64,000 bases of DNA from Buttiauxella brennerae ATCC 51605 (GTDB lineage Bacteria > Pseudomonadota > Gammaproteobacteria > Enterobacterales > Enterobacteriaceae). This document shows positions 41,487 through 53,378 of this stretch, piece after piece. Location: the NCBI RefSeq assembly GCF_001654925.1, contig NZ_LXER01000005.1, positions 122,497-186,496 on the forward strand. The letters run 5' to 3'. The position numbers and the translations under genes were made by a program. The notes beneath the pieces are model-generated. The model saw nothing but the letters and a program-made list of their open reading frames with translations, was not told the DNA's origin and ran no database searches. Numbering within the stretch: the stretch's first letter is position 1; each line of letters starts with the position of its first letter.

Positions 41487-41987
41487 GTGAAAAAGTGGTT
41501 ATTTGCTGCAGGTCTTGGCATCGCTATGGCTGCATCAGCCAGTGTTCAGGCTGCTGAAAGCATTGCTGTAGTAAACATGGGTAACCTGTTCCAACAGGTT
41601 GCACAAAGCACCGGTGTGTCCAAAACTCTGGAAAACGAGTTCAAAGGCCGCGCGAGCGAGCTGCAAAGCATGGAAGGCGATCTGCAATCCAAAATGCAAA
41701 AACTGCAGCGTGATGGTTCTACCATGAAAGCTGCTGACCGTAGCAAAGCTGAAAAAGACCTGATGGCTCAACGCCAGCAGTTCCAGACTAAAGCTCAGGC
41801 ATTCGAGCAAGACCGTAACCGTCGTTCTAACGAAGAACGTGGCAAACTGGTTACTCGTATTCAGACAGCAGTGAAGAAAGTTGCTGACGACAAAGGTTAT
41901 GACGTAGTTCTGGATACCAACACCGTTGCTTATGCAGGCAGCAGTGTTAAAGACATCACTTCAGATGTACTGAAACAGGTTAAATAA
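41487..41987 (+). CDS. skp: Periplasmic chaperone Skp (OmpH)
   Basis: A trimeric jellyfish-shaped chaperone that carries unfolded outer-membrane proteins across the periplasm toward BamA. The 166-residue precursor has a signal peptide of about 22 residues (ending SVQA) and a long Gln/Lys/Arg-rich coiled-coil (about 50-130), ending [12 protein letters not shown]. The start is GTG at 41487 with an excellent AAGGAG site, as in E. coli. It is five residues longer than the E. coli protein, with differences in the signal peptide and in the tentacle region ([15 protein letters not shown]). Confidence 0.97.
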   Translation: MKKWLFAAGLGIAMAASASVQAAESIAVVNMGNLFQQVAQSTGVSKTLENEFKGRASELQSMEGDLQSKMQKLQRDGSTMKAADRSKAEKDLMAQRQQFQTKAQAFEQDRNRRSNEERGKLVTRIQTAVKKVADDKGYDVVLDTNTVAYAGSSVKDITSDVLKQVK

Positions 41988-41990
41988 GTA

Positions 41991-43016
41991 ATGTCTTCAA
42001 TTCGACTGGCTGATTTAGCCCAGCAGTTGGATGCAGAATTGCACGGTGATGGCGATATCGTCATCACCGGCGTTGCATCTATGCAAACGGCCCAGGCTGG
42101 CCAAATCACGTTCATGGTTAACCCGCGTTACCGTGAGCAATTGGCTGTTTGCCAGGCTTCTGCCGTCGTTATGACTGAAGCCGATCTTCCTTTCGCACAT
42201 AGCGCTGCACTGGTAGTGAAGAACCCCTACCTGACTTATGCTCGCATGGCGCAAATTCTTGACTCTACGCCGCAACCTGCTCAAAACATCGCGCCAAGCG
42301 CTGTGATTGATGCAACTGCGACGTTGGGTAATAACGTCGCCATTGGCGCCAATGCGGTTATCGAATCTGGCGTAGTGCTGGGGGATAACGTCGTGATTGG
42401 CCCGGGCTGCTTCGTGGGTAAGCACACCAAAATTGGTGCTGGCACTCGCCTGTGGGCGAATGTGTCGATTTATCACGAAGTCGAGATCGGTGAGCAGTGC
42501 CTGGTTCAGTCCGGTACTGTCATCGGTTCTGATGGTTTTGGTTATGCTAACGATCGCGGCAATTGGGTGAAGATCCCCCAGCTTGGTCGTGTGATCATTG
42601 GCTCCCGTGTTGAGATCGGAGCCTGTACGACGATTGACCGTGGTGCGCTGGACGATACGATTATTGGCAATGGTGTTATCATTGATAATCAATGCCAGAT
42701 TGCACATAACGTTGTGATTGGCGACAATACCGCTGTTGCTGGTGGTGTGATCATGGCAGGCAGCCTTAAAATTGGCCGTTACTGCATGATTGGTGGTGCC
42801 AGTGTTATTAATGGTCATATGGAAATCTGCGATAAAGTCACAGTGACTGGAATGGGCATGGTAATGCGCCCTATCACAGAGCCGGGGGTTTATTCCTCAG
42901 GCATTCCATTACAGCCGAACAAAGTGTGGCGTAAAACAGCCGCGTTGGTGATGAATATCGACGAGATCAGCAAGCGCTTGAAATCCGTTGAGAAAAAAAT
43001 CAATCAACAAGACTAA
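41991..43016 (+). CDS. lpxD: UDP-3-O-(3-hydroxymyristoyl)glucosamine N-acyltransferase
   Basis: The third step of lipid A synthesis, adding the N-linked 3-hydroxyacyl chain from acyl-ACP. The 341-residue protein has an N-terminal uridine-binding domain, a left-handed beta-helix of hexapeptide repeats (about 100-290) and a C-terminal helical arm. The catalytic H239 in [12 protein letters not shown] is at its E. coli position. It begins three bases after the skp stop, so the genes are cotranscribed. Confidence 0.97.
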   Translation: MSSIRLADLAQQLDAELHGDGDIVITGVASMQTAQAGQITFMVNPRYREQLAVCQASAVVMTEADLPFAHSAALVVKNPYLTYARMAQILDSTPQPAQNIAPSAVIDATATLGNNVAIGANAVIESGVVLGDNVVIGPGCFVGKHTKIGAGTRLWANVSIYHEVEIGEQCLVQSGTVIGSDGFGYANDRGNWVKIPQLGRVIIGSRVEIGACTTIDRGALDDTIIGNGVIIDNQCQIAHNVVIGDNTAVAGGVIMAGSLKIGRYCMIGGASVINGHMEICDKVTVTGMGMVMRPITEPGVYSSGIPLQPNKVWRKTAALVMNIDEISKRLKSVEKKINQQD

Positions 43017-43133
43017 AAAGTCACCCGCCCAAGACGCGTTAGTGCTTACTGATTTGCGGCCTGCTAACTATCCCGAGATAGTCGCAGGCCGTGTTATTAT
43101 TGTCATTTGGTACATTTAGACAGGAAGAGTATC

Positions 43134-43589
43134 TTGACTACCGACACTCATACTCTGCACATCGAAGAGATTTTAGAACTTCTGCCGCACCGTTACCCGT
43201 TCTTGCTGGTAGACCGCGTGCTGGATTTTGAAGAAGGGCGTTTTTTACGTGCAGTAAAAAATGTCACTGTAAACGAGCCGTTTTTCCAGGGCCACTTCCC
43301 TGGTAAACCGATTTTCCCGGGTGTGCTGATTCTTGAAGCGATGGCGCAAGCCACCGGTATTCTTGCGTTTAAAAGCGTAGGTAAACTGGAACCTGGTGAG
43401 CTTTATTACTTTGCTGGTATCGATGAAGCGCGTTTCAAACGTCCTGTCGTACCTGGTGACCAGATGGTCATGGAAGTTACTTTCGAGAAAACCCGCCGTG
43501 GTTTGACGCGCTTTAAAGGCGTGGCAACTGTTGACGGTAAAATTGTCTGCGAAGCAACTATGATGTGTGCCCGCAGCCGGGAGAGTTAA
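43134..43589 (+). CDS. fabZ: 3-hydroxyacyl-[acyl-carrier-protein] dehydratase FabZ
   Basis: Dehydrates 3-hydroxyacyl-ACP in fatty-acid elongation and competes with LpxA/LpxD for 3-hydroxymyristoyl-ACP. The 151-residue hot-dog fold protein has catalytic H54 ([11 protein letters not shown]) and E68 (LILEAMAQ). The start is TTG at 43134, with AGGAAG upstream. This gives the [20 protein letters not shown]-terminus and E. coli length. An upstream frame start at 43107 is not family-like. lpxA follows three bases after the stop. Confidence 0.97.
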   Translation: MTTDTHTLHIEEILELLPHRYPFLLVDRVLDFEEGRFLRAVKNVTVNEPFFQGHFPGKPIFPGVLILEAMAQATGILAFKSVGKLEPGELYYFAGIDEARFKRPVVPGDQMVMEVTFEKTRRGLTRFKGVATVDGKIVCEATMMCARSRES

Positions 43590-43592
43590 TAC

Positions 43593-44381
43593 GTGATTGA
43601 TAAATCCGCCTTTATTCATCCATCAGCCATTGTGGAAGACGGTGCTGTTATTGGTGCTAACGTCCATATTGGTCCGTTTTGTATTGTTGGTCCGCATGTT
43701 GAGATCGGTGACGGTACCGTTCTGAAATCCCATGTTGTGGTAAATGGTCATACGACTATTGGCCGTGATAACGAGATTTATCAGTTCGCGTCCATTGGTG
43801 AAGTTAACCAGGATCTTAAATATGCTGGTGAACCGACTCGTGTGGAAATTGGCGATCGCAACCGCATTCGTGAAAGCGTCACTATCCATCGCGGAACAGA
43901 GCAGGGCGGTGGTTTGACGAAGGTGGGTAGCGATAACCTGCTGATGGTCAACGCTCACGTGGCGCATGACTGTACAGTCGGCAACCGCTGTATCCTCGCA
44001 AATAACGCAACACTTGCCGGTCACGTTTCCGTTGATGATTTTGCCATCATTGGTGGCATGACCGCTGTGCACCAGTTCTGCATTATCGGTGCACACGTGA
44101 TGGTGGGTGGTTGTTCCGGTGTGGCACAAGATGTTCCACCGTATGTTATCGCGCAGGGCAACCACGCGACGCCGTTTGGCGTCAACATCGAAGGGCTTAA
44201 ACGCCGCGGCTTTACCAGAGAAGCTATTCACGCTGTTCGCAACGCGTATAAAATTCTCTACCGCAGCGGGAAAACTTTCGAAGAAGCTAAGCCTGAGATT
44301 GCTCAGCTTGCCGAGCAGCATCCAGAAGTGAACGCATTTGTTGAATTCTTTGAACGTTCAACTCGTGGTCTGATTCGCTAA
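43593..44381 (+). CDS. lpxA: UDP-N-acetylglucosamine O-acyltransferase
   Basis: The first step of lipid A synthesis, adding 3-hydroxymyristate to UDP-GlcNAc. It is 262 residues long, as in E. coli. Hexapeptide-repeat beta-helix units cover residues 1-185, with catalytic H125 ([11 protein letters not shown]), followed by a helical C-terminal domain. The start is GTG at 43593, with GGGAGAG upstream inside the fabZ end. lpxB begins immediately at the next base after the stop. Confidence 0.98.
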   Translation: MIDKSAFIHPSAIVEDGAVIGANVHIGPFCIVGPHVEIGDGTVLKSHVVVNGHTTIGRDNEIYQFASIGEVNQDLKYAGEPTRVEIGDRNRIRESVTIHRGTEQGGGLTKVGSDNLLMVNAHVAHDCTVGNRCILANNATLAGHVSVDDFAIIGGMTAVHQFCIIGAHVMVGGCSGVAQDVPPYVIAQGNHATPFGVNIEGLKRRGFTREAIHAVRNAYKILYRSGKTFEEAKPEIAQLAEQHPEVNAFVEFFERSTRGLIR

Positions 44382-45530
44382 ATGAAACCTGGTCGTCCGC
44401 TTACGATTGCCCTGGTCGCCGGAGAAACTTCCGGCGATATTCTTGGTGCTGGTCTGATTCGTGCTCTGAAAGCTCGTCATCCTGATGCTCGCTTTGTTGG
44501 TGTTGCCGGGCCTCTGATGCAGGCTGAAGGCTGTGAAGCCTGGTATGAGATGGAAGAGCTGGCGGTGATGGGCATTGTTGAAGTGCTTGGTCGCCTGCGT
44601 CGCTTATTGCATATCCGAGCCGATCTCACGCGCCGTTTCACTGAATTGCAGCCAGACGTTTTTGTCGGCATCGATGCGCCTGATTTCAACATCACGCTCG
44701 AAGGCAATCTTAAGAAGCAGGGTATTCGCACCATTCATTACGTCAGCCCTTCCGTTTGGGCATGGCGGCAAAAACGCGTTTTCAAAATTGGCAGAGCAAC
44801 GGATTTAGTGCTCGCATTTCTGCCTTTCGAAAAAGCGTTTTACGATAGATTTAATGTTCCGTGCCGGTTTATCGGTCATACCATGGCGGATGCCATGCCG
44901 CTTGATCCTGATAAAAATGCCGCCCGCGCGACTCTGGGTATTTCCCCTGATGCGAAATGCCTGGCGCTATTACCGGGGAGCCGTGGAGCAGAAGTTGAAA
45001 TGCTCAGCGCGGATTTCCTGAAAACAGCTCTTTTGCTGCGTGAGCGTTTCCCGGGGCTCGAAATTGTCGTTCCTTTGGTTAATGCCAAACGCCGTGAGCA
45101 GTTTGAGCGTATCAAAGCAGAAGTCGCGCCTGACCTGACGATGCATTTGCTCAATGGGCAAGGTCGCGAAGCGATGGTGGCAAGCGATGCCGCATTGCTG
45201 GCATCAGGTACTGCGGCACTTGAGTGCATGCTGGCGAAATGCCCGATGGTGGTGGGCTATCGCATGAAGCCATTTACTTTCTGGCTGGCGAAACGACTGG
45301 TGAAAACCGATTACGTTTCACTGCCAAATCTACTGGCTGGCCGTGAACTGGTTAAAGAATTGCTGCAGGAAGAGTGCGAGCCAAATGCACTTGCGCAGGC
45401 GCTAGGTCCGTTGCTGGAAGACGGCGCGCAGAGCCACCAAATGCATGACACCTTCCGCGAACTGCATCAGCAGATTCGTTGTAATGCCGATGAACAGGCG
45501 GCCGATGCTGTGCTGGAGCTCGCACAATGA
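44382..45530 (+). CDS. lpxB: Lipid-A-disaccharide synthase
   Basis: A GT19 glycosyltransferase that joins lipid X to UDP-2,3-diacylglucosamine, making the disaccharide core of lipid A at the inner membrane. The 382-residue protein has the conserved [15 protein letters not shown] at the N-terminus, [14 protein letters not shown] in the middle, and [13 protein letters not shown]. It starts directly after lpxA and its stop overlaps rnhB by four bases. The intermediate lpxH step is encoded elsewhere. Confidence 0.97.
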   Translation: MKPGRPLTIALVAGETSGDILGAGLIRALKARHPDARFVGVAGPLMQAEGCEAWYEMEELAVMGIVEVLGRLRRLLHIRADLTRRFTELQPDVFVGIDAPDFNITLEGNLKKQGIRTIHYVSPSVWAWRQKRVFKIGRATDLVLAFLPFEKAFYDRFNVPCRFIGHTMADAMPLDPDKNAARATLGISPDAKCLALLPGSRGAEVEMLSADFLKTALLLRERFPGLEIVVPLVNAKRREQFERIKAEVAPDLTMHLLNGQGREAMVASDAALLASGTAALECMLAKCPMVVGYRMKPFTFWLAKRLVKTDYVSLPNLLAGRELVKELLQEECEPNALAQALGPLLEDGAQSHQMHDTFRELHQQIRCNADEQAADAVLELAQ

Positions 45531-46123
45531 TTGAATTTATTTATCCTCATACGCACCTGGTTGCGGGTGTTGATGAAGTCGGCCGTGGCCCGCTGGTTGG
45601 TGCAGTCGTCACCGCTGCGGTGATCCTCGACCCGGCGAAGCCTATCATTGGCCTTGCCGACTCGAAGAAGCTTTCTGAAAAACGCCGCAACGCGCTTTAT
45701 GATGAAATCGTCGAAAAAGCGCTGTCCTGGAGTCTTGGGCGTGCTGAGCCGGAAGAGATTGACCAGCTAAATATTTTGCACGCCACAATGCTTGCGATGC
45801 AGCGTGCGGTTGCAGGCCTTTGCGTGGTTCCAGAATATGTACTGATTGATGGCAACCGCTGCCCTGCATTACCGATGCCTTCTCTGGCAGTGGTTAAAGG
45901 TGACAGTCGGGTTGCAGAAATCAGTGCGGCATCAATAATTGCCAAAGTGACGCGCGATCGTGAAATGGCAGAGCTTGATCTCTTTTTCCCGCAATACGGT
46001 TTTGCCCAACATAAGGGCTACCCCACAGCTTTCCATCTGGAAAAGTTGGCAGAGCATGGTGCGACTGAACACCATCGTCGTAGCTTTGCTCCGGTCAAAC
46101 GCGCTCTCGGACTGGCGTCCTGA
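45527..46123 (+). CDS. rnhB: Ribonuclease HII
   Basis: Nicks RNA-DNA hybrids and starts removal of single ribonucleotides misinserted in DNA. The 198-residue protein has D16-E17 in [11 protein letters not shown] and the further acidic residues in LIDGN and in [18 protein letters not shown]. The start overlaps the lpxB stop, so the two are coupled. It is placed between lipid A genes and the replicative polymerase gene dnaE. Confidence 0.96.
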   Translation: MIEFIYPHTHLVAGVDEVGRGPLVGAVVTAAVILDPAKPIIGLADSKKLSEKRRNALYDEIVEKALSWSLGRAEPEEIDQLNILHATMLAMQRAVAGLCVVPEYVLIDGNRCPALPMPSLAVVKGDSRVAEISAASIIAKVTRDREMAELDLFFPQYGFAQHKGYPTAFHLEKLAEHGATEHHRRSFAPVKRALGLAS

Positions 46124-46161
46124 TTTGCGGACGTACGTTACACATCTAAACGGAATGAGAA

Positions 46162-49100
46162 ATGGCTGAACCACGTTTCGTACACCTTAGGGTGCACAGC
46201 GACTACTCCATGGTTGATGGCCTGGCAAAAACAGCACCGCTGGTGAAGAAAGCCGCGGCGATGGGTATGCCAGCAATTGCTATCACTGATTTTACCAACC
46301 TCTGCGGGCTGGTGAAATTCTATGGTGCTGCGCACGGCGCAGGGCTTAAGCCGATCATTGGTGCTGATTTTAACGTTGCGAATGAATTGTTGGGTGATGA
46401 ACTCAGCCATTTAACCGTACTTGCTGCAAACAATGTCGGTTATCAAAACCTGACATTGCTCATCTCTAAGGCATACCAGCGTGGTTACGGTGCTGCGGGC
46501 CCCATTATCGACCGAGCCTGGCTTGCCGAACTGAATGAAGGGCTGATCCTTCTTTCAGGTGGGCGCATGGGGGATATTGGCAAAAACTTGTTGCGTGGAA
46601 ATACAGCACAGCTTGATCTGTGCTTGGAATTTTATCAGCAATATTTTGCCGATCGCTTCTATCTGGAACTGATTCGTACTGGTCGTCCTGACGAAGAAAG
46701 CTATTTGCATGCCGCCGTCGCTTTAGCGGATGAACGTGGTTTGCCGGTTGTTGCAACGAACGACGTAAGATTCATTGAGTCTACAGATTTTGATGCACAT
46801 GAAATCCGCGTTGCTATCCACGATGGCTTTACCCTTGATGATCCTAAACGCCCGCGTAATTACTCTTCGCAGCAGTATCTGCGTACCGAAGAGGAGATGT
46901 GCGAGCTGTTTTCGGACGTCCCGGAAGCGCTGGAAAACAGCGTAGAAATCGCCAGGCGTTGTAACGTTACCGTGCGCCTGGGTGAGTATTTCCTACCACA
47001 ATTCCCAACCGGTGATATGTCCACCGAAGACTTCCTGGTGATGAAGTCTAAAGAAGGGCTCGAAGATCGTCTGGAATTCTTGTTCAAAGATCCTGAAGAG
47101 CGTGCGGCGAAAAGGCAGCCGTACGACGAGCGTCTGGATATTGAGCTAAAAGTTATTAACCAGATGGGGTTCCCGGGATACTTCCTGATCGTGATGGAAT
47201 TTATCCAGTGGTCCAAAGACAACGGCGTGCCGGTAGGGCCTGGCCGTGGTTCTGGTGCGGGTTCACTGGTGGCTTATGCTCTGAAGATTACCGATCTTGA
47301 TCCGCTTGAGTTTGACCTGCTGTTCGAACGTTTCCTTAACCCGGAACGTGTATCGATGCCCGACTTCGATATCGACTTCTGCATGGAAAAACGCGATTGG
47401 GTTATCGACCACGTCGCCGAAATGTACGGGCGCGAAGCAGTATCACAGATTATTACCTTCGGTACCATGGCGGCAAAAGCGGTTATCCGCGATGTGGGCC
47501 GTGTACTGGGGCATCCATACGGTTTTGTCGATCGTATTTCTAAACTGATCCCGCCAGATCCTGGCATGACGCTTGCCAAAGCGTTTGAAGTTGAACCGCA
47601 GCTTCCCGAAATGTATGAAGCTGACGAAGAAGTTAAAGCGCTTATTGATATGGCGCGTAAGCTTGAAGGTGTCACGCGTAACGCCGGTAAACATGCTGGC
47701 GGAGTGGTTATTGCACCAACCAAAATTACTGACTTTGCTCCGCTCTATTGCGATGACCAGGGCCAAAACCCGGTCACCCAGTTCGATAAAAACGATGTGG
47801 AATATGCGGGCCTGGTGAAGTTCGACTTCCTCGGCTTGCGTACGCTGACCATCATCGACTGGGCGTTGAAGATGATCAACCCGCGCCGGGCAAAGCAAGG
47901 TTTAGAACCGATTGATATCGCGGCAATCCCGCTCGAAGACAAGAAAAGCTTCGACATGCTGCAACGCTCGGAAACCACTGCGGTGTTCCAGTTAGAATCC
48001 CGCGGCATGAAAGATCTTATCAAACGTCTGCAGCCTGACTGCTTCGAAGATATGATCGCACTGGTTGCGCTGTTCCGCCCCGGCCCGCTGCAATCGGGCA
48101 TGGTTGATAACTTTATCGACCGTAAACACGGGCGTGAAGCCATCTCTTACCCGGATATTCAATGGCAGCATGAAAGCCTGAAACCGGTACTTGAACCGAC
48201 CTACGGCATTATCCTGTATCAAGAACAGGTTATGCAGATTGCGCAGGTGCTGGCGGGTTACTCGCTCGGTGGTGCGGATATGCTACGTCGTGCGATGGGT
48301 AAAAAGAACCCGGTCGAAATGGCGAAGCAGCGTGGCGGTTTTGAAGATGGTGCGAAATCTCGTGGCATTGATGGTGAACTGGCGATTAAGATCTTCGACC
48401 TGGTAGAGAAATTTGCCGGTTATGGGTTTAACAAATCTCACTCGGCCGCTTATGCCCTGGTTTCTTACCAGACACTGTGGCTAAAAGCGCACTATCCGGC
48501 AGAGTTTATGGCGGCGGTGATGACCGCTGATATGGATAACACCGAGAAAATCGTCGGCCTGGTGGATGAATGTTGGCGCATGGGCCTGAAAATTCTGCCA
48601 CCGGATATTAACTCCGGGCTGTACCATTTCCACGTTAATGACGACGGGGAAATCGTATATGGTATCGGCGCGATTAAAGGTGTTGGTGAAGGCCCGATTG
48701 AAGCGATAATTGAAGCGCGTAACGAGGGAGGTTATTTCCGCGAGCTGTTCGACCTGTGTGCGCGTGCTGACGTTAAAAAACTCAATAAACGCATTCTTGA
48801 AAAATTAGTGATGTCCGGGGCGTTTGACCGCCTTGGGCCGCATCGTGCAGCACTGATGAATGCGTTGCCTGATGCACTTAAAGCGGCTGACCAACATGCG
48901 AAAGCCGAAGCCATCGGCCAGGTGGATATGTTCGGTGTATTGGCCGATGAACCTGAGCAGGTTGAGCAGTCCTACGCCAGCGTAATGCAATGGCCTGAAC
49001 AAGTGGTGCTGGATGGTGAGCGTGAAACGTTAGGGTTATACCTGACGGGGCATCCTATTACCCAGTATCTGAAAGAAATTGAGCGCTATGTCGGTGGCAT

Positions 49101-49644
49101 GCGCCTGAAAGAGATGCACCCGACAGAACGTGGTAAAATGACCACAGCTGCGGGTCTGGTGATTGCTTCGCGGGTGATGGTTACCAAGCGCGGCAATCGC
49201 ATTGGCATCTGTACTCTGGATGACCGTTCTGGTCGCCTGGAAGTGATGCTATTCACAGATGCGTTAGAAAAGTACCAGCATCTGTTGGAAAAAGACCGTA
49301 TCCTGATCGTCAGCGGACAGGTCAGCTTTGATGACTTCAGCGGTGGCCTTAAAATGACTGCTCGCGAAGTTATGGATATAGACGAGGCCCGCGAAAAGTA
49401 TGCGCGTGGGCTTGCTATCTCGCTGACGGACAGGCAAATTGATGACCAGCTTTTGAACCGTCTCCGTCAGTCTCTGGAACCCCATCGTTCGGGGACCATT
49501 CCAGTACATCTCTACTATCAGAGAGCGGATGCACGTGCGCGTTTGCGTTTTGGCGCAGCATGGCGTGTATCCCCAAGCGATCGTTTGCTCAATGAGCTTC
49601 GCACGCTGATAGGATCGGAGCAGGTGGAACTGGAGTTTGACTAA
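46162..49644 (+). CDS. dnaE: DNA polymerase III alpha subunit
   Basis: The catalytic subunit of the replicative polymerase. The 1160-residue C-family polymerase has an N-terminal PHP domain ([16 protein letters not shown]), palm with catalytic D401 and D403 ([12 protein letters not shown]), fingers, a tandem helix-hairpin-helix region, an OB-fold (about residues 1000-1075) and a C-terminal tau-binding tail. The beta-clamp motif region follows the canonical layout (QADMFGV-like GQVDMFGVL near 920). The length is identical to E. coli. accA starts 12 bp after the stop. Confidence 0.98.
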   Translation: MAEPRFVHLRVHSDYSMVDGLAKTAPLVKKAAAMGMPAIAITDFTNLCGLVKFYGAAHGAGLKPIIGADFNVANELLGDELSHLTVLAANNVGYQNLTLLISKAYQRGYGAAGPIIDRAWLAELNEGLILLSGGRMGDIGKNLLRGNTAQLDLCLEFYQQYFADRFYLELIRTGRPDEESYLHAAVALADERGLPVVATNDVRFIESTDFDAHEIRVAIHDGFTLDDPKRPRNYSSQQYLRTEEEMCELFSDVPEALENSVEIARRCNVTVRLGEYFLPQFPTGDMSTEDFLVMKSKEGLEDRLEFLFKDPEERAAKRQPYDERLDIELKVINQMGFPGYFLIVMEFIQWSKDNGVPVGPGRGSGAGSLVAYALKITDLDPLEFDLLFERFLNPERVSMPDFDIDFCMEKRDWVIDHVAEMYGREAVSQIITFGTMAAKAVIRDVGRVLGHPYGFVDRISKLIPPDPGMTLAKAFEVEPQLPEMYEADEEVKALIDMARKLEGVTRNAGKHAGGVVIAPTKITDFAPLYCDDQGQNPVTQFDKNDVEYAGLVKFDFLGLRTLTIIDWALKMINPRRAKQGLEPIDIAAIPLEDKKSFDMLQRSETTAVFQLESRGMKDLIKRLQPDCFEDMIALVALFRPGPLQSGMVDNFIDRKHGREAISYPDIQWQHESLKPVLEPTYGIILYQEQVMQIAQVLAGYSLGGADMLRRAMGKKNPVEMAKQRGGFEDGAKSRGIDGELAIKIFDLVEKFAGYGFNKSHSAAYALVSYQTLWLKAHYPAEFMAAVMTADMDNTEKIVGLVDECWRMGLKILPPDINSGLYHFHVNDDGEIVYGIGAIKGVGEGPIEAIIEARNEGGYFRELFDLCARADVKKLNKRILEKLVMSGAFDRLGPHRAALMNALPDALKAADQHAKAEAIGQVDMFGVLADEPEQVEQSYASVMQWPEQVVLDGERETLGLYLTGHPITQYLKEIERYVGGMRLKEMHPTERGKMTTAAGLVIASRVMVTKRGNRIGICTLDDRSGRLEVMLFTDALEKYQHLLEKDRILIVSGQVSFDDFSGGLKMTAREVMDIDEAREKYARGLAISLTDRQIDDQLLNRLRQSLEPHRSGTIPVHLYYQRADARARLRFGAAWRVSPSDRLLNELRTLIGSEQVELEFD

Positions 49645-49656
49645 TACAGGAATATT

Positions 49657-50616
49657 ATGAGTCTGAATTTCCTCGATTTTGAACAGCCGATTGCAGAGCT
49701 GGAAGCGAAAATTGATTCCCTGACTGCAGTTAGCCGTCAGGACGAAAAGTTAGATATTAATCTCGACGAAGAAGTGCAGCGTCTGCGTGAAAAAAGCGTA
49801 GAACTCACACGTAAAATTTTCGCCGATTTAGGAGCATGGCAGATTGCTCAACTGGCGCGTCACCCGCAGCGCCCGTATACGCTTGATTATCTGCGTCTCG
49901 CTTTTGATGAGTTCGATGAACTTGCGGGTGACCGTGCGTATGCTGACGATAAAGCTATTGTTGGTGGCATTGCGCGTCTTGATGGTCGTCCTGTTATGGT
50001 CATTGGCCATCAGAAAGGCCGTGAGACTAAAGAGAAAATCCGCCGTAACTTCGGTATGCCGGCACCAGAAGGCTACCGTAAAGCACTGCGTTTGATGGAA
50101 ATGGCTGAGCGTTTCAAAATGCCAATCATTACCTTCATCGACACCCCTGGGGCTTATCCTGGTGTGGGTGCGGAAGAACGCGGCCAGTCAGAAGCTATCG
50201 CTCGTAACTTACGTGAAATGTCTGGCCTGAAAGTGCCGGTCATCTGTACCGTAATCGGCGAAGGTGGTTCTGGTGGTGCGTTGGCAATTGGCGTGGGCGA
50301 TAAAGTGAATATGCTGCAGTACAGCACCTATTCCGTTATCTCTCCGGAAGGCTGTGCATCAATTCTGTGGAAAAGTGCTGATAAGGCACCAATCGCTGCA
50401 GAAGCGATGGGTATCATTGCACCACGCCTGAAAGAGCTGAAGCTGATTGATTCCGTGATCCCTGAACCACTGGGCGGTGCACACCGTAACGTGGAAGCAA
50501 TGGCCGCTTCACTGAAAGCGCAATTGCTGGCCGATCTTGCCGATCTGGACGTGTTGAATACCGAAGAGCTGTTGGCTCGTCGTTATCACCGTCTGATGAG
50601 TTACGGTTACGCATAA
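49657..50616 (+). CDS. accA: Acetyl-CoA carboxylase carboxyltransferase subunit alpha
   Basis: With AccD it transfers carboxyl from biotin on AccB to acetyl-CoA, the first committed step of fatty-acid synthesis. The 319-residue crotonase-fold protein has the conserved [21 protein letters not shown] and [14 protein letters not shown] blocks. It follows dnaE closely and is ended by a hairpin terminator. It closes the long plus-strand run of essential genes. Confidence 0.98.
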   Translation: MSLNFLDFEQPIAELEAKIDSLTAVSRQDEKLDINLDEEVQRLREKSVELTRKIFADLGAWQIAQLARHPQRPYTLDYLRLAFDEFDELAGDRAYADDKAIVGGIARLDGRPVMVIGHQKGRETKEKIRRNFGMPAPEGYRKALRLMEMAERFKMPIITFIDTPGAYPGVGAEERGQSEAIARNLREMSGLKVPVICTVIGEGGSGGALAIGVGDKVNMLQYSTYSVISPEGCASILWKSADKAPIAAEAMGIIAPRLKELKLIDSVIPEPLGGAHRNVEAMAASLKAQLLADLADLDVLNTEELLARRYHRLMSYGYA

Positions 50617-50635
50617 TAGCGTGATGCTCTGAAGA

Positions 50636-50668
50636 AGAAGGTCAGAAGAAATTCTGGCCTTTTTTATT
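50636..50668 (+). terminator. accA terminator
   Basis: AAGGTCAGAA-GAAA-TTCTGGCCTT (one mismatch) is followed by TTTTATTAT, about 20 bp after accA. Confidence 0.85.
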
Positions 50669-50771
50669 ATCTGAATCCCACACTTTAAGAAGCTTTACAC
50701 CTCTGCACTTGTCCTCAGCCACTTTTCAATAAACTATGCTTACCTGAAGGTTTTTTTCCAGGAGGTAAGCG

Positions 50772-52913
50772 TTGAATATTATTGCAATCATGGGACCGCA
50801 TGGCGTTTTCTACAAAGACGAGCCAATCAAAGAACTCCACCAGGCGCTGGAAGTTCAGGGTTTTCGCCTGATTTACCCGACCAACAGTACAGACCTGCTG
50901 AAACTTATCGAACATAACCCGCGTATCTGCGGCGTCATTTTTGACTGGGATGAATACAGCCTGGATTTATGCAGCGAAATTAATGCGCTGAATGAATATC
51001 TGCCGTTGTATGCGTTTATCAACACGCACTCTTCGCTGGATGTCAGCGTCAACGAAATGCGCATGGCGCTGTGGTTCTTTGAATACGCCCTCAGTGCAGC
51101 AGACGATATCGCCCTGCGCATCCGTCAGTACACCAATGAATATCTCGATAACATCACCCCGCCGTTAACCAAAGCATTGTTCAACTACGTGAACGAAGGG
51201 AAATATACCTTCTGCACGCCGGGGCATATGGCGGGCACCGCCTATCTGAAAAGCCCGGTTGGCTGTTTGTTCTATGACTTCTTTGGTGCGAACACGCTTA
51301 AAGCGGATGTCTCTATTTCGGTGACGGAACTGGGATCGTTACTCGATCACACTGGCCCACATCTGGAAGCTGAGGAATATATCGCCCGTACTTTTGGTGC
51401 GGAACAGAGTTACATGGTGACTAACGGTACATCCACGTCGAATAAAATCGTGGGTATGTACGCCGCACCTTCCGGCAGCACGGTGCTGATTGACCGTAAC
51501 TGCCACAAATCGCTGACCCATTTGCTGATGATGACCGACCTGGTACCCATCTGGTTAAAACCGACACGCAACGCGCTGGGGATTTTGGGCGGCATTCCGC
51601 AGCGTGAATTTATGCGTGAGAGTATCGAGGCGAAAGTTGCTGCGACGGAAAATGCCCAGTGGCCGGTGCATGCGGTTATCACCAACTCGACTTACGATGG
51701 CTTGCTGTATAACACCGAATTTATCAAACAGACTCTCGATGTACCCTCGATCCACTTTGATTCCGCCTGGGTGCCGTACACCAACTTCCACGCTATTTAT
51801 CAGGGTAAAAGCGGCATGAGTGGCGATCGCGTGCCGGGGAAAGTGATTTACGAAACCCAGTCCACACACAAATTACTGGCAGCGTTGTCGCAGGCATCCC
51901 TCATTCATATCAAAGGTGACTACGACGAGGAAACTTTCAACGAAGCCTACATGATGCATACCACTACATCGCCAAGTTATCCGCTGGTGGCATCCATTGA
52001 AACGGCGGCAGCAATGCTGCGAGGCAACCCCGGCAAGCGGTTGATTAACCGTTCGGTAGAGCGTGCGCTGCATTTCCGTCGTGAAGTTCAGCGCCTGCGA
52101 GAAGAGTCAGAGGACTGGTTTTTCGATATCTGGCAGCCGGAATTTATTGATGAAGCCGCCTGCTGGCCGATTTCGCCAGGCGAAGAGAACTGGCACGGTT
52201 TCAAAGATGCCGACGCTGACCATATGTACCTCGACCCGATAAAAGTCACCATTCTGACGCCAGGCATGGATGAGTTAGGGACGATGGCTGATGAGGGCAT
52301 TCCCGCGGCACTGGTGGCGAAGTTCCTTGATGAACGCGGTGTGGTCGTCGAAAAAACAGGGCCATATAACCTGTTGTTCCTGTTCAGCATTGGGATAGAC
52401 AAAACCAAGGCGTTAAGTTTGTTGCGTGGTTTGACGGAGTTTAAACGCTCGTACGACCTCAATTTGCGTGTGAAAAACATGCTGCCGGATTTGTATGCTG
52501 AAGATCCTGATTTTTATCGCAATATGCGTATCCAGGACCTGGCGCAAGGCATCCACAAATTGATTAAGCAGCACAATCTTTCTGACCTGATGCTGCGTGC
52601 TTTTGATGTGCTCCCGGAAATGAAAATGACGCCGCACAAGGCGTATCAACAGCAAGTGAAAGGTAACGTTGAAACGGTAGAAATCGAACAATTGCTTAAT
52701 CGCGTTTCAGCAAACATGATCCTGCCGTATCCACCCGGTGTGCCAGTGGTGATGCCTGGTGAGATGATCACCAATGAAAGTCGGGCAGTGCTCGATTTCC
52801 TGCTGATGCTGTGTTCTGTGGGAGAGCACTATCCTGGGTTTGAAACCGACATTCACGGAGCCAAACTGGGTGAGGATGGCATCTATAGAGTACGAGTCCT
52901 AAAATCGGTGTAG
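50772..52913 (+). CDS. ldcC: Constitutive lysine decarboxylase LdcC
   Basis: A PLP enzyme that converts lysine to cadaverine. The 713-residue fold-type I decarboxylase has an N-terminal wing (CheY-like) domain, the core with PLP lysine K367 in TQSTHK, and a C-terminal domain. The position behind accA and the length identify LdcC, not the inducible CadA (715 residues, linked to cadBC). The start codon is TTG at 50772, with a near-perfect GGAGGT six bases upstream. E. coli LdcC also begins with the MNIIAIMGPHGVFYKDEPIKEL-type N-terminus, so this start is well supported. Confidence 0.95.
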   Translation: MNIIAIMGPHGVFYKDEPIKELHQALEVQGFRLIYPTNSTDLLKLIEHNPRICGVIFDWDEYSLDLCSEINALNEYLPLYAFINTHSSLDVSVNEMRMALWFFEYALSAADDIALRIRQYTNEYLDNITPPLTKALFNYVNEGKYTFCTPGHMAGTAYLKSPVGCLFYDFFGANTLKADVSISVTELGSLLDHTGPHLEAEEYIARTFGAEQSYMVTNGTSTSNKIVGMYAAPSGSTVLIDRNCHKSLTHLLMMTDLVPIWLKPTRNALGILGGIPQREFMRESIEAKVAATENAQWPVHAVITNSTYDGLLYNTEFIKQTLDVPSIHFDSAWVPYTNFHAIYQGKSGMSGDRVPGKVIYETQSTHKLLAALSQASLIHIKGDYDEETFNEAYMMHTTTSPSYPLVASIETAAAMLRGNPGKRLINRSVERALHFRREVQRLREESEDWFFDIWQPEFIDEAACWPISPGEENWHGFKDADADHMYLDPIKVTILTPGMDELGTMADEGIPAALVAKFLDERGVVVEKTGPYNLLFLFSIGIDKTKALSLLRGLTEFKRSYDLNLRVKNMLPDLYAEDPDFYRNMRIQDLAQGIHKLIKQHNLSDLMLRAFDVLPEMKMTPHKAYQQQVKGNVETVEIEQLLNRVSANMILPYPPGVPVVMPGEMITNESRAVLDFLLMLCSVGEHYPGFETDIHGAKLGEDGIYRVRVLKSV

Positions 52914-52969
52914 CGTATTGATTTACCGATGCATGATAGTTACCGTGCGAAAAAGACAAAGGAGCATTT

Positions 52970-53359
52970 ATGCTGGGTTTAAAGCAAGTTCACCACATCG
53001 CTATCATCGCGTCGGATTACCCAACCAGTAAGCATTTCTACTGCGATATTCTTGGCTTTACGCTGCAAGCGGAAGCCTATCGTGAAGAACGGGATTCATG
53101 GAAAGGTGATTTGGCATTGAACGGGCAATATGCCATTGAGCTATTTTCCTTCCCGTTCCCGCCAGCAAGGCCGAGTCGCCCGGAGGCTTGTGGGTTACGT
53201 CATCTGGCGTTTAGCGTTAACGATATCGACAGCTCGATTGTTCACCTTGAGAAGCATGGTGTGAAGTGTGAGCCGGTTCGTATCGATCCTTTCACCAATA
53301 AGCGTTTTACTTTCTTTAACGACCCCGATGGCTTGCCTCTTGAGCTATACCAGCAGTAA
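52970..53359 (+). CDS. yaeR: VOC (glyoxalase/dioxygenase superfamily) protein YaeR
   Basis: A 129-residue single-domain vicinal-oxygen-chelate protein. The metal-site pattern is visible as H in QVHHIAI (8-9), H in GLRHLAFSV (about 77) and the C-terminal glutamate in LPLELYQQ. The substrate is unknown. The family resembles glyoxalase I and fosfomycin-resistance folds, but that does not define an activity here. An AAGGAG site precedes ATG 52970. It lies 56 bp after ldcC. Confidence 0.92.
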   Translation: MLGLKQVHHIAIIASDYPTSKHFYCDILGFTLQAEAYREERDSWKGDLALNGQYAIELFSFPFPPARPSRPEACGLRHLAFSVNDIDSSIVHLEKHGVKCEPVRIDPFTNKRFTFFNDPDGLPLELYQQ

Positions 53360-53378
53360 CGCTTGCCTCTCTTCTCGT

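Noticed and set aside
42015..42818. 267-residue minus-strand open frame
   Set aside because: Antisense to lpxD. The hexapeptide-repeat codon pattern keeps the reverse frame open, and its composition (Asn, Thr, Arg and His rich) is not protein-like.
43623..44321. 232-residue minus-strand open frame
   Set aside because: Antisense to lpxA, with the same repeat-driven effect as over lpxD.
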